DNA of 64,000 nt, from positions 1 to 64,000 of the forward strand of contig JBFWYG010000012.1 in NCBI GenBank assembly GCA_050186725.1, read 5' to 3'. The translations under genes were made by a program, and so were the position numbers. The notes beneath the pieces were generated by a model. That model did no database searches and was not told the DNA's origin. It saw nothing but the letters and a program-made list of their open reading frames with translations. How positions within the stretch are numbered: position 1 is the first letter of the stretch; each line of letters starts with the position of its first letter. Origin of the DNA: JADJYF01 sp050186725. Lineage in GTDB: Bacteria > Pseudomonadota > Gammaproteobacteria > Ga0077536. Shown piece after piece: positions 17,828 to 26,673 of the stretch.

Positions 17828-18472
17828 CACGGCGCGGTGCGCGCCGCGTTCGGCCAGGTTGCCGGCGGCCAGCTCTTCGGGGGTGAGCGCCGCGAGCAGC
17901 ATGCGGTAGAGTTCGTCGAACGCTTCGGAAATCGTCAGGTCGGTGGCGTCGTAGAAGTCCGGTTCGCGCAGGCGATTGATGCTCGCGAACACCACCTCGG
18001 CGACGAAGGCGGTCGGAATGTCGCGAAACTCGCCCTGCTGCACGCCGGCGTCGATGATGCGTTTCAGACCGTCCACCCGCTTGCGCACATGCTCCTGCCA
18101 CAGCACCCGGGCCGGTGGCCAACGATGGATGTCGGCGATGGTGGTGGGACTCAGCCTTTCGGCCGCCCGCACGCCGACCTGCAGATAGGCATACATGCGC
18201 AGGTGGGCGTCGCCGGCACTCTCGGTAGCGCGGCCCGCTTCCTCGCGAATGCGCGCGAAGAAGCGATCGAGTACCAGCAGAACCAGTTCGCGCTTGCTCG
18301 GCGCCAACTCGTACAGCGTGCGCTTCGAACAACTCAGTCGCTGTGCGATCTCGGACACGCCGAGTTCGGCGAACCCTTCGCGCAGGACCATGTCCTCCAG
18401 GGCGTCGAGGAGTTCAGCGCCGCGCTTGCTGGGCGTCGGGCCGCGACGCGGCCGGTGCGAGGTCTTGTTCAC
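17801..18472 (-). CDS. TetR family transcriptional regulator
   Basis: A 223-residue regulator starting at GTG 18472. The N-terminal helix-turn-helix is clear: GVSEIAQRLSCSKRTLYEL at about residues 38-56. The remaining ~165 residues form the all-helical ligand and dimer domain, with no recognisable ligand signature. Its 3' end overlaps that of the carboxylase operon by 27 bases, so transcription of one could interfere with the other. It could control that operon, the YCF48-like gene on its other side, or itself; a 12-base palindrome lies 113 bases upstream. Confidence 0.9.
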   Translation of the reverse strand: MNKTSHRPRRGPTPSKRGAELLDALEDMVLREGFAELGVSEIAQRLSCSKRTLYELAPSKRELVLLVLDRFFARIREEAGRATESAGDAHLRMYAYLQVGVRAAERLSPTTIADIHRWPPARVLWQEHVRKRVDGLKRIIDAGVQQGEFRDIPTAFVAEVVFASINRLREPDFYDATDLTISEAFDELYRMLLAALTPEELAAGNLAERGAHRAVSRLQRARD

Positions 18473-18584
18473 CGTCGATTCTTGGTATTCCGCAGGACCG
18501 CATGATAGCCGATGGCGCGGTCGGCTCCGCGTGCCGGCAGGCGGTCTTTCGGCAAGTCGTGACGCTCACCGATGGTGGTTCAGA

Positions 18585-18596
18585 TTTCCTAGGAAA
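18585..18596. promoter_or_regulatory. perfect 12-bp palindrome TTTCCTAGGAAA, operator candidate
   Basis: TTTCCTAGGAAA is an exact palindrome in the gap between the divergent TetR and YCF48-like genes, ending nine bases before the -35 box at 18606. Its size and place suit an operator for the neighbouring TetR protein, but nothing else confirms it. Confidence 0.35.
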
Positions 18597-18605
18597 ATGA
18601 GTCGG

Positions 18606-18634
18606 TTGACACTCGTGGGTCACGCCCCTATAGT
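18606..18634 (+). promoter_or_regulatory. near-consensus sigma-70 promoter
   Basis: TTGACA at 18606-18611, a 17-base spacer, then TATAGT at 18629-18634. The -35 box and spacing are perfect and the -10 has five of six consensus bases, which is rare in DNA of this GC content. It reads toward the YCF48-like gene at 19012 and would give a leader of about 370 bases. Confidence 0.65.
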
Positions 18635-18641
18635 CCCTGGG

Positions 18642-19011
18642 CCCGCGGCGGGCGAGGGGTATTTGCTACCACCGTTACGGTAACTCACGCTGCCGGTGGA
18701 ATCTGTGATAATTCGTGCGCTCGAGGCGCGGCCTACCGCCACGCTCGCGAGGGTTTTGCGCCGACGGCGGGGGATGTATCGCAGCGTTCGGTGCTGCTCC
18801 AGAAGATCGAAAAAAAGGGTTTGTCCGGCTGCCGCCCGACATGGGCTGCGCGGCTGGGCCAGGGGAGTCAAATCAATGAAGAGCCGAAGCTTCAGCCGAA
18901 GCGGCTGTCAGCGCGGGCCGCGTGCCCGCTCAGGTCATTTGCGTGGCGTGCCGCGCGCGGGCCGCCACTCGTAATCCGTCCATTCATTCTTTGCAGTCGA
19001 GTCTTAACACA
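18642..19011 (+). other. long untranslated leader or unannotated small RNA region
   Basis: About 370 bases between the promoter at 18606-18634 and the YCF48-like start. There is a possible stem (CCACCG with CGGTGG, 18669-18694) and a run of seven A near 18810. The open frames here (for example 18696-18974) have arginine-rich, low-complexity translations typical of non-coding GC-rich DNA. I recognise no known riboswitch or RNA family. Confidence 0.35.
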
Positions 19012-20088
19012 ATGAACAAGCTCATTCGCTTCAGCCGTCGTTACGCGCCCTTGGCGGCCATGCTGTCCTGCTCGGTCCTGTTCGGCAGCCCGGTGCTGGC
19101 CGAAGACGCGCCGGCCGAGGCCGCGCCGGCAGCAGCGCCGGCCGCGCCCGCGGCTCCGGAGGCGGCCGCCGATGCGACCATCGAACTCATTCGCCAGGGT
19201 ATCCCGCACGACGCCCTGTTCGCATTGGACATGAAGGGCGAATGGGGCCTTGCCGTCGGCAATTTCGGCCTGATGCTCGAGACCAAGGATGGCGGCGCGA
19301 AGTGGGAAACGCTGCCGGCCAAGACCTCGCTCGGATTGCTCGGCGTCAAGCGCGCCGGTGATCACACTGTCGTGGTGGGGCAGCAGGGCTTCGTGCTCAC
19401 CAAGACCGGCGACGGGGAGTGGCAGGAGGTCAAGAGCGGCCTCGACAAGCGCCTGCTCAACGTGGACATGAACGAGGCCGGACTGACCATCGCTGTGGGC
19501 GAGTTCGGCTACATCGCCCGTTCCAAGGACCACGGCGCCACCTGGGAGGCGCTCACCATGGAATGGACCGACTTCAACGAGGAAGGCTACGAGCCGCACC
19601 TCTACGGCGTGCTGGTGACGCCGGAAGGCTCGGTCATGGTGGCCGGCGAATTCGGCCTCATCCTGCGCTCCGACGATGGTGGCGATACCTGGCGCGCCGT
19701 GCACAAGGGCGAGGAATCGGTCTTCTCGCTCTCCATGGCGCGCGACGGCAGCAACACCGGCTACGCCGTCGGTCAGGAGGGCATGGTGCTGAAGACCGCG
19801 GACGGCGGCCAGAACTGGGAACGCGTGCAGTCCGGCACCGATGCCAACCTGCTCGGCTCCTGGTCGGGCAACGGCGAAGTGGTCATTGTCGGCATTCGCC
19901 AGATGCTGCGCTCGAGCGACGACGGCGCGACCTTCACTGTCTCGCAGGACCCCGGCATCATCCGCACCTGGTTCCAGGGCATCGCCGCGGGCGTGTCCGA
20001 GACCAAGGCGGGCGAACGCGGCTTCCTGCGCCAGCAGAACGTGTTCATCGCCGGATACCGCGGCTCCATCGCCCGCGTCGTCAAGTAG
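19012..20088 (+). CDS. YCF48-like beta-propeller, exported
   Basis: A 358-residue secreted protein. An N-terminal signal peptide (hydrophobic LAAMLSCSVLFGSPVLA, cleavage near residue 29) is followed by an Ala/Pro-rich linker and a propeller with at least five Asp-box-type repeats: KDGGAKW, KDHGATW, DDGGDTW, ADGGQNW and DDGATF. YCF48-like proteins act as assembly or quality factors in photosynthesis; in proteobacteria they occur beside DUF1302/DUF1329 genes and RND transporters, with unknown role. ATG 19012 is chosen because it begins directly at the signal peptide; the longer frame does not. DUF1302 genes follow after 370 bases. Confidence 0.82.
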   Translation: MNKLIRFSRRYAPLAAMLSCSVLFGSPVLAEDAPAEAAPAAAPAAPAAPEAAADATIELIRQGIPHDALFALDMKGEWGLAVGNFGLMLETKDGGAKWETLPAKTSLGLLGVKRAGDHTVVVGQQGFVLTKTGDGEWQEVKSGLDKRLLNVDMNEAGLTIAVGEFGYIARSKDHGATWEALTMEWTDFNEEGYEPHLYGVLVTPEGSVMVAGEFGLILRSDDGGDTWRAVHKGEESVFSLSMARDGSNTGYAVGQEGMVLKTADGGQNWERVQSGTDANLLGSWSGNGEVVIVGIRQMLRSSDDGATFTVSQDPGIIRTWFQGIAAGVSETKAGERGFLRQQNVFIAGYRGSIARVVK

Positions 20089-20296
20089 GCTTCCAACGCC
20101 TCCCACGGGCCTTCAGGACGCGGCCGCTCGCTCGGCCGCGTCCGCGCTCTCTCCTGACTCTTCCGCGCCTCGCCACGGCCGAGCACCGGCCAGACCAAGC
20201 CCCCTGCTTCGTTCCGGCCCGCACAGCCGTTGTGTCGTCTGCGCAACGGACTAGCCCGGTCTGTCGCCCTTTTCCCGAACTTTTGACACCAAAGCG

Positions 20297-20326
20297 TTGA
20301 CAAGCGCCCTACGCATGGGCGCTAAT
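20297..20326 (+). promoter_or_regulatory. candidate promoter of first DUF1302 gene
   Basis: TTGACA at 20297-20302 and GCTAAT at 20321-20326 with an 18-base gap. The -35 is perfect and the -10 moderate (four of six). It lies about 160 bases before the GTG start and its expected start point falls on the palindromes at 20334-20367. The rest of the 370-base gap after the YCF48-like gene (20089-20296) is GC-rich, with a hairpin around 20110-20145 (GCGGCCG inverted) that could end the upstream transcript. Confidence 0.5.
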
Positions 20327-20333
20327 ACTCAGT

Positions 20334-20367
20334 GAATGAATATTCATTCGAGAATGAACCCTCATTC
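20334..20367. promoter_or_regulatory. double TetR-type operator (GAATGA-TCATTC palindromes)
   Basis: GAATGAATATTCATTC at 20334-20349 is a perfect 16-bp palindrome. Just downstream GAATGA-ACCC-TCATTC at 20352-20367 is a second inverted repeat with the same half-sites; centres are 18 bp apart. AATGAATATTCATT-like dyads are typical targets of TetR-family repressors. Placed over the expected transcription start of the first DUF1302 gene, they would block initiation. Confidence 0.6.
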
Positions 20368-20458
20368 TTTTATCGAACGTAGCAAATCCGCAACAAAACA
20401 GCGGGCACGGTCGACCCGGGGTTCAAAAACGATTGTTGGGGTTACCGAGGAGAGTCGA

Positions 20459-22729
20459 GTGAAGAAGCACAGTTTCGCCGACATTCTGATGGCCGGAGGC
20501 GTCGCGAGCGGTTTGCTGTTCGCCGGCACTGCGTCCGCCATCGAGTGGAATGTCACCGGCCTGGTACGCCAGGAGATTGCGTACAGCCTGAATTCGGATG
20601 GCAATCCGAACAACACCATGGACGACGTGTTCAACGACCGCATCACGCCGAACGTCACGCACGCCAATTTCGGCGATGCCGCCGGTTCCGCGGCCGCCAT
20701 CGCCGCCAACCCGAATTTCTTCCTGCCAGGCCCCGGCTTGGCCAACTCTCGCGCCCGCGCCAGCGCCGACCACGCCGCTCCGGGTGTGGTCAACATCGGT
20801 GGCCAACTGTTCGCGCCGGCGGGCCTCAACACCAGTTCGCCGGTGGACTGCCAGTTCTCCCAGCAGCGCGCCATTGCCTCCGGCTCCGCCGGGTTCGGCC
20901 CGAACATCGGTGGCTTCGCGACCTTCCCGGGCGCGCTGTGCCCGAACGGCGGCGGCTCCCCGCAGGCCGGTGGCAACCAGTTCGCCAAGGCCGGCAAGGT
21001 CCCGACCGGGGACTTCTCGCTCGGCCAGAACGACTCGATGAACTTCAACATGTTCAACTCGCGAGTCGAGATTGACGTGCAGGCCAAGTTCAACGACGAG
21101 TTCGCTGCCTACATGAAGGCGCGCGTCTACTACGACGGCACCCGTCACTTCACCGACGGCAAGATCGGCGACAGCTTCCGCAACCCGGTGTGGAGCAACC
21201 GCCGTGGTTCGCTGCTCGAAGTCAACACTCCGGACGCGATGCTCGACCTGCCGGCCTTCTACCTGGACTGGAACCGCGGGCCGCTGTGGCTGCGCGCCGG
21301 CAACCAGGTCATCGCCTGGGGTGAGGCCTACTTCTTCCGCACCATGGACCTCGCCAACGGCCTCGACCTGCGCCGTCACCTGACGCTTGGCCCGGGCGCC
21401 GAGGAATACCAGGACCAGCGCATCGCGTCGCCGGGTCTGCGCATGTCCTACACCTTCAACAACGGCTACGAGCTCGACGCCTTCGTGCAGATGTTCCAGC
21501 CGTCGCTGCTGCCGGGGCAGAACACCGCCTACAACCTGATCACCGACGACGTCTACCTGAACGAGCAGGCCGGCTTTAAGGACGCGCGCGGTTCGCTGAA
21601 CTTCGGCGCGCGCATGACCATGCCGTTCTCCGAGCAGTTCACCGGTATCGTGGGCTTCGTCAATCGTCGTAATCCCGATGGCGTGTTCCGCAATGTCGAT
21701 GCGCCGACCGTGCACCAGGGCCTGATCAACACCGGCTGCGTCAACAAGTTCAACGACACGCTGAACTTCCTGAACGGTGGCAATGGTCTGCAGAACGCGG
21801 CGGCTTTCGGCTTCCCGACGTTCGACAAGCGCGCGCGCACGATGGAAAACGGCTGTGGATCGGCGTTCGCGCCGGACACCAACGCCGCGACTTCGATCAA
21901 CTACTGGTCGAACATCGCCGCGGGCCGCATCGACAACGCGAACTACCTGCGTCACATCATCAACGACTTCCCGGCCTCGCGCTGGGCGGTGCGTGACATC
22001 TTCAACTTCGGTGACGAACTCACCTTTGTCGACGCGATGCGCACGCTGGAAGGTTTCCGCTCGTCCTTCGGGCCGTTCACCCAGTGGATCGGCCGCGAGT
22101 TCAAGCGTGAATGGGTCGCGATAGTTGGCGGCAACTACGTGGTCGAATCCGACAACGAACTGCTCGACCAGCTGATCATCCGCGGTGAAGTGGCGGTGAC
22201 GCCGAACAAGCGGCTGACCACCGACCTCTCGTGGGATTACAAGGAAGTGACCGACGTGGTCTCCGCCCTGATCCTCGAGAAGTACATGCGCTTCTCAGAG
22301 GCCTTCCCGGCGACCTACATGGTGTTCCAGTGGATGCATCGCACCTCGACCGACATGTTCGGCCGCGATCTCGACAAGAACAACATGCGCGGTATCGGTG
22401 ACTTCATCGACGCCGAGACTGGTGCGTTCAAGCCGGCGGCCTTCGATCCCGAAGCCCTTAAGCCGCGCGGCAGCGCCAACGCCGACTACGTGGTGTTCGC
22501 CTTCCAGCAGCCGTTCCCCAACCTGATCTGGCGCTTCGACATGTCGCTCCTGATCGACACGGCGGGCGGCTACCTGGTGCAGCCGGGTGTGCGCTACCGG
22601 CCGTCGGCCAACTGGCAGTGGGATCTCTACGCGACGATGATCGGTTCGCCCGGTGGCAACAACGACACCATCACCGAGACCATCGACTTCGCCGACGAGA
22701 TGTTCGTGCGCGCGACCTATTTCTTCTGA
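20459..22729 (+). CDS. DUF1302 family outer-membrane protein, copy 1
   Basis: A 756-residue exported protein. I start it at GTG 20459, preceded by GAGGAGAG, because the signal peptide begins there (VKKHSFADILMAGG, cleavage after GTASA near residue 27) and the second copy has the same arrangement; the frame open to 20336 would put 41 unrelated residues in front. The mature chain is rich in aromatic residues and amphipathic strands and ends FVRATYFF, a terminal-Phe signature of beta-barrel outer-membrane proteins. DUF1302 proteins are usually found with DUF1329 proteins, here at 36.45 kb. The molecule carried is unknown; a hydrophobic substrate is plausible. Confidence 0.85.
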   Translation: MKKHSFADILMAGGVASGLLFAGTASAIEWNVTGLVRQEIAYSLNSDGNPNNTMDDVFNDRITPNVTHANFGDAAGSAAAIAANPNFFLPGPGLANSRARASADHAAPGVVNIGGQLFAPAGLNTSSPVDCQFSQQRAIASGSAGFGPNIGGFATFPGALCPNGGGSPQAGGNQFAKAGKVPTGDFSLGQNDSMNFNMFNSRVEIDVQAKFNDEFAAYMKARVYYDGTRHFTDGKIGDSFRNPVWSNRRGSLLEVNTPDAMLDLPAFYLDWNRGPLWLRAGNQVIAWGEAYFFRTMDLANGLDLRRHLTLGPGAEEYQDQRIASPGLRMSYTFNNGYELDAFVQMFQPSLLPGQNTAYNLITDDVYLNEQAGFKDARGSLNFGARMTMPFSEQFTGIVGFVNRRNPDGVFRNVDAPTVHQGLINTGCVNKFNDTLNFLNGGNGLQNAAAFGFPTFDKRARTMENGCGSAFAPDTNAATSINYWSNIAAGRIDNANYLRHIINDFPASRWAVRDIFNFGDELTFVDAMRTLEGFRSSFGPFTQWIGREFKREWVAIVGGNYVVESDNELLDQLIIRGEVAVTPNKRLTTDLSWDYKEVTDVVSALILEKYMRFSEAFPATYMVFQWMHRTSTDMFGRDLDKNNMRGIGDFIDAETGAFKPAAFDPEALKPRGSANADYVVFAFQQPFPNLIWRFDMSLLIDTAGGYLVQPGVRYRPSANWQWDLYATMIGSPGGNNDTITETIDFADEMFVRATYFF

Positions 22730-22750
22730 GTCCAGACTCGGAAGATGCAG

Positions 22751-22781
22751 AAAGAGCCGGCCTAGTGCCGGCTCTTTTTTT
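22751..22781 (+). terminator. rho-independent terminator after DUF1302 copy 1
   Basis: An 11-bp stem AAAGAGCCGGC / GCCGGCTCTTT (22751-22761 with 22767-22777), five-base loop and a run of T. The same hairpin, with altered loop, follows the other two copies. Confidence 0.95.
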
Positions 22782-23179
22782 GTGGCCCTGTCCCCTCCCG
22801 AAAACGCACTTCACACCCGCTGCGGTGCCCAAAAACCCCTTCTTTCAAGCCCCCCTGGGGCGCTTTTTGATCTTTACGAATTAGATACTTGGGCGAATGT
22901 TGCGGTGCGGCTACATGTGGCTCGAATGGACGTTCTAACTCGCTGAAATTCGGAAATCTGTCGTTGCTTCGCAACAACAAGGCCGAAAAAATGATGGGGA
23001 AATGCCTAAAGCCGGCCGCTAAAGGCATTGACAGCGCCCCCCAAACCGGTACGTAATGGCAACGTAGCCGGTGGGGCCGGCGCGAACGTTCTCATTTGTA
23101 CCGGATTAACAACGTCAGATTGTCGTCTCGGTGCTACTGGGGTTCCAAAAAAGAGACATGTTTTCAGAGGAGAGCGGGA
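22782..23179 (+). promoter_or_regulatory. leader and control region of DUF1302 copy 2
   Basis: A ~400-base gap without a gene. It holds an inverted repeat AATGCCT / AGGCATT (23001-23007 with 23023-23029) overlapping a perfect -35-like TTGACA at 23028-23033; no good -10 follows at 16-18 bases. The GAATGA/TCATTC dyads of copy 1 are absent, so the two copies are probably controlled differently. CAGAGGAGAG at ~23165 is the ribosome site. Confidence 0.4.
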
Positions 23180-25630
23180 GTGAAGAAATACGCAATCGCG
23201 CAAATGCTCATGGCGGGTGGCCTGGCCGGCGGCGTCCTATATGCCGGCCCGGCGTCGGCGATCGACTGGAATTTCACGGGTTTCGTCCGTCAAGAAATTG
23301 CCTACAGCCTGAACTCGGACGGCAACGTGAACAACGAGATGGACGACCCGTTCATCGATCGGATTCACCCGCACATTACCCACGCGAACTTCGGTGACGA
23401 TGCCACCAGCGCGGCGGTAATCGCCGCGAACCCCGACCTCTTCGTCGCAGGTGCTGGCAATGCCAACTTCCGCGCCGGCGCCTCCACCTACTGGGGTGAC
23501 CCGGACGTGTTCGACCCGGCCGTGCGTCGCGCCCGCGGTTACGGCCTCGGTGGTTCGGGCAATCGGTCCTTTGCGGCGGGCTCCCCCGTTGACCTCCGCG
23601 GCACGGCGGGCAACGCGCGCCTGATGGCTGCCGGTGGCAACACCTCCTCGCCAGTGGACTGCCATCTGAGCCAGGTTTCGGCCATCGCCGCCGGCGCGAA
23701 CCGTGGCAACCTCGGTTTCGGCCCGAACATCGGCGGCTTCACTGCCTTCCCCGGCGTGCTCTGCCCGGCCCCGGCGGGCCGCGCGCAGCGTCTGCCCGGT
23801 GGCTCCTCGACCCTGAACGCGGCCGGCCCGGTGGTCGACACCGGCGCCTTCGGTGCCGCCAAGGTCAAGGGTGGCAAGGTGCCGCCCGGCAGCCTGCAGC
23901 TCGACGCCGAAGACTCGATGAACTTCAACCTGTTCAACACGCGTCTCGAGTTCGACATCCAGGCGAAGATCAACGACGAATTCTCCGCCTACATGAAGAC
24001 GCGTATCTACTACGACGGTACGCGCCACTTCACCGACGGCAAGATCGGCGACAGCTTCGGGGCTGGACGTTTCAACCAGGGCATGTGGGGCGGCCGTCGC
24101 CAGACGCTGCTCGAGTGGAACTCGCCCGACGCCATCGTCGACCTGCCGGCCTTCTACCTCGACTGGAACCGTGGTCCGCTGTGGCTGCGCGCCGGTAACC
24201 AGGTCATCGCCTGGGGTGAGGCGTACTTCTTCCGCACCATGGACGTGGCCAACGGCCTCGACCTGCGTCGTCACCTGACCCTGGGGCCGGGTGCCGAGGA
24301 GTACCAGGACCAGCGCATCGCCTCGCCGGGCCTGCGCCTGTCCTACAGCTTCAACAATGGCTACGAGCTCGACGCCTTCGTGCAGCTGTTCAACCCGACC
24401 GTGCTGCCGGGCCAGAACACGGCTTACAACCTGATCCCGACTTCGGGCGGCCGTCTGAACGATCGTGCCGGTTACGACGATGCGCGTGGGTCGCTGAACT
24501 ACGGCATGCGCATGACCATGCCGTTCACCGAGCAGTTCACCGGTATCTTCGGTGTGGTCAACCGCCGCAACCAGGATGGCGCGTTTCGCCACGTCGACAC
24601 GCCGGCGGTCAGCAACGGCCGCATCAACACCGGCTGCTTGAACCAGTTCAACGACACGGCGAACTTCCTCTCCGGCGGCCAGGGCGACGCGCTGGCCAAG
24701 GCGGTGTTCGGCATGCCGACGCTGGACCGTCGTTTCCGCAACCAGGAGAACGGTTGCGGTTCGCCCTTCTTGCCGGATCCGCGCAGCTCCAATTCGCTGC
24801 AGCACTTCCAGGGCGTCTCGAAGGCACGTATGCACCAGCTGGGTTACGTGCAGCACGCGATCAACGGGTTCCCCGCGGCACAGTGGGCGGTGCGTGACAT
24901 CTTCAACTTCGGCGACGAAATGAACTTCGTCGACATCTACCGCACGACTGAAGGATTCCGCAGCTCCTTCGGCCCCTTCATCGGCTTTGTGGGCCGCGAG
25001 TTCAAGCGCGAGACCATCTTCATGGTCGGTGGCAACTATGTCGTGGAGTCGGATAACGACCTGCTCGACCAGTTGATCATCCGCGGTGAAGTGTCGGTGA
25101 CGCCGAACAAGCGCGTCACCAACAACTTGTCGCAGCAGTTCACCAAGCTCGATGACGTGGTCTCCGCCCTCATCCTCGAGAAGTACTACCGCTTCTCCGA
25201 TGCGTTCCCGGCGACCTACATGGTGTTCCAGTGGATGCACCGTACGGCCACCGACCTGTTCGGTCGTGACCTGGACAACAATGGCACCAAGGGTGTCGGG
25301 CACTTCATCGACGACGAGACCGGTCACTTCAAGCCGGCGGCCTTCGATCCGAAGGAGATCCAGCCCGATGGTAATGCCAACGCTGACTACGTGGTGTTCG
25401 CGTTCCAGCAGCCGTTTCCGAACCTGGTCTGGCGTCTCGACGCCGCGGTGCTCATCGACACCGCCGGCGGCTACCTGTTCCAGCCGGGCGTTCGTTACCG
25501 GCCGTCGGCCAAGTGGCAGTGGGACCTCTACGCGACCCTCATCGGTTCTCCGGGCGGGAATAACGACACCATCACCGAGACGCTCGACTTCGCTGACGAA
25601 ATGTTCGTCCGAGCGACCTACTACTTCTAA
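23180..25630 (+). CDS. DUF1302 family outer-membrane protein, copy 2
   Basis: An 816-residue paralogue of copy 1, starting at GTG 23180 after GAGGAGAG; signal peptide VKKYAIAQMLMAGG with cleavage after GPASA. It shares long near-identical blocks with copy 1 (LPAFYLDWNRGPLWLRAGNQ, AWGEAYFFRTMD, LTLGPGAEEYQDQR) and ends FVRATYYF. It is about 60 residues longer, mainly through an insertion near mature residues 100-160 that is rich in Gly, Arg and Ala, expected in a surface loop or plug. Tandem duplication followed by loop divergence suggests different ligands or surface exposure. Confidence 0.86.
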   Translation: MKKYAIAQMLMAGGLAGGVLYAGPASAIDWNFTGFVRQEIAYSLNSDGNVNNEMDDPFIDRIHPHITHANFGDDATSAAVIAANPDLFVAGAGNANFRAGASTYWGDPDVFDPAVRRARGYGLGGSGNRSFAAGSPVDLRGTAGNARLMAAGGNTSSPVDCHLSQVSAIAAGANRGNLGFGPNIGGFTAFPGVLCPAPAGRAQRLPGGSSTLNAAGPVVDTGAFGAAKVKGGKVPPGSLQLDAEDSMNFNLFNTRLEFDIQAKINDEFSAYMKTRIYYDGTRHFTDGKIGDSFGAGRFNQGMWGGRRQTLLEWNSPDAIVDLPAFYLDWNRGPLWLRAGNQVIAWGEAYFFRTMDVANGLDLRRHLTLGPGAEEYQDQRIASPGLRLSYSFNNGYELDAFVQLFNPTVLPGQNTAYNLIPTSGGRLNDRAGYDDARGSLNYGMRMTMPFTEQFTGIFGVVNRRNQDGAFRHVDTPAVSNGRINTGCLNQFNDTANFLSGGQGDALAKAVFGMPTLDRRFRNQENGCGSPFLPDPRSSNSLQHFQGVSKARMHQLGYVQHAINGFPAAQWAVRDIFNFGDEMNFVDIYRTTEGFRSSFGPFIGFVGREFKRETIFMVGGNYVVESDNDLLDQLIIRGEVSVTPNKRVTNNLSQQFTKLDDVVSALILEKYYRFSDAFPATYMVFQWMHRTATDLFGRDLDNNGTKGVGHFIDDETGHFKPAAFDPKEIQPDGNANADYVVFAFQQPFPNLVWRLDAAVLIDTAGGYLFQPGVRYRPSAKWQWDLYATLIGSPGGNNDTITETLDFADEMFVRATYYF

Positions 25631-25649
25631 GAAGCAGCGTCGAGCAGAG

Positions 25650-25681
25650 AAAGAGCCGGCTTCGTGCCGGCTCTTTTTTTT
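25650..25681 (+). terminator. rho-independent terminator after DUF1302 copy 2
   Basis: Stem AAAGAGCCGGC / GCCGGCTCTTT with loop TTCGT and a T tract, starting 19 bases after the stop. The spacer GAAGCAGCGTCGA is shared almost exactly with the DUF1302 fragment at 31.66 kb. Confidence 0.95.
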
Positions 25682-26243
25682 GTTTTGTCGCGCCCGCCCA
25701 GCGCCCGCCGACGTTAGGCAGGTGCTGTTGCACCGCAGTGCGCCCTTTCCGCTTGGCCTCAGAGGCGCTGTGAGCAACGCATGCCGACCCAAACAGCCGC
25801 AGCGCATGAGACGAGGCGTGACATGACTGAACTGCTGCTTCCCAGCCGGTCCTTGGACCGGCTGGCGTCGCCGGGGAGTGGTGCGCAAGCACTGAGAGCC
25901 GTCGCCGCCAGTGGCGCAGCCCGCTCCGTGGCGCGGGCTGGGTGTGGCTCGGCGGCCGTCTTCGCGGGTCGCACGAACTAGCTGTTCCGCAATATCGGTC
26001 AGGTGAGATGGAAGTCGGGTGACGTTTCGATATCGATGGGTTTACCAGAACTCGTCAATGTCAGAAGAGGTCACCCGATGGAAGGAAGTCTACCAGGCCT
26101 GCACTGCGGGATGCGCTGGCGTCTCGTTCGTCTGGTGCGGCGCAGCCCGCCGTGGCGCGCTCGTGGCCAGGCGCGCCTCGGCGTCATTGATGCTGGCCCG
26201 GGGCGGGACGGTGTCAGGCATCGACCGTGCCCCGGCGGCCGCC
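25682..26243. other. non-coding left edge of inserted block
   Basis: About 560 bases with no gene I can support. Short frames exist on both strands but none resembles a known protein. Some of it is probably the degraded 5' part of the transposase whose remains begin at about 26244. No trace of the missing 5' part of the third DUF1302 copy is visible here. Confidence 0.5.
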
Positions 26244-26600
26244 CGCTCGTCGGTGAAAAGCAAGAATACCGACCTGTTCTTGCGCCTGCTCGAAGCGGTC
26301 GAGGCGGCCTATCCCGCCAGCGTACGCCACCTCGACGTCGTGCTCGACAAGTACGGGGCCACCGCAGTCGAGTCGCGCGCGCCTGGTTGCACCACCATCC
26401 ACGCATCTCCTTGTGCTTCCTGTCCGTCTACCATGCCTCGGTCAAAGTCGTAGTGCGACCCTGGAAGGCCATGCACGACACCACCATCGCTACACAACAT
26501 TCGAGCAACTCATGAGCGCCGTGCGACGCCTTCTTCTTGTCGTTCAATCCTTCCCAAGAGCTAAAGCATGCGCCGGCAACGGCATGACGGACGGCCCGAT
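26244..26600 (+). pseudogene. decayed IS630-type transposase remnant
   Basis: Pieces of a DDE transposase of the IS630 type are spread over all three forward frames: SVKSKNTDLFLRLLEAVEA and HLDVVLDKYGA (the VVLDNYG aspartate motif, N changed to K) around 26247-26360, then HHHPRISLCFLSVYHA and RPWKAMHDT in another frame around 26390-26480, then FEQLMSAVRRLLLVVQSFP in the third around 26495-26555. The order matches intact transposases of this type, so at least two frameshifts have killed the gene. Insertion-sequence ends were not found. Confidence 0.65.
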
Positions 26601-26673
26601 GATTGAACTCGTATATTCAGGGCCTTGCGGGCCAGGCTGTCAGCCGCCAATGACGGACTTGACCATTCTGCAC

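Noticed and set aside
18696..18974. 92-residue ORF in the leader of the YCF48-like gene
   Set aside because: Arg/Gly-rich, no ribosome site, no similarity to any family I know, and overlaps other frames of equal length.
23237..25888. 883-codon open frame antisense to DUF1302 copy 2
   Set aside because: Val/Arg/Glu-rich shadow frame, typical of high-GC codon bias; no domain and no ribosome site.
25781..25981. 66-residue ORF left of the transposase remnant
   Set aside because: Ala/Arg/Ser-rich with no recognisable motif; no clear ribosome site.
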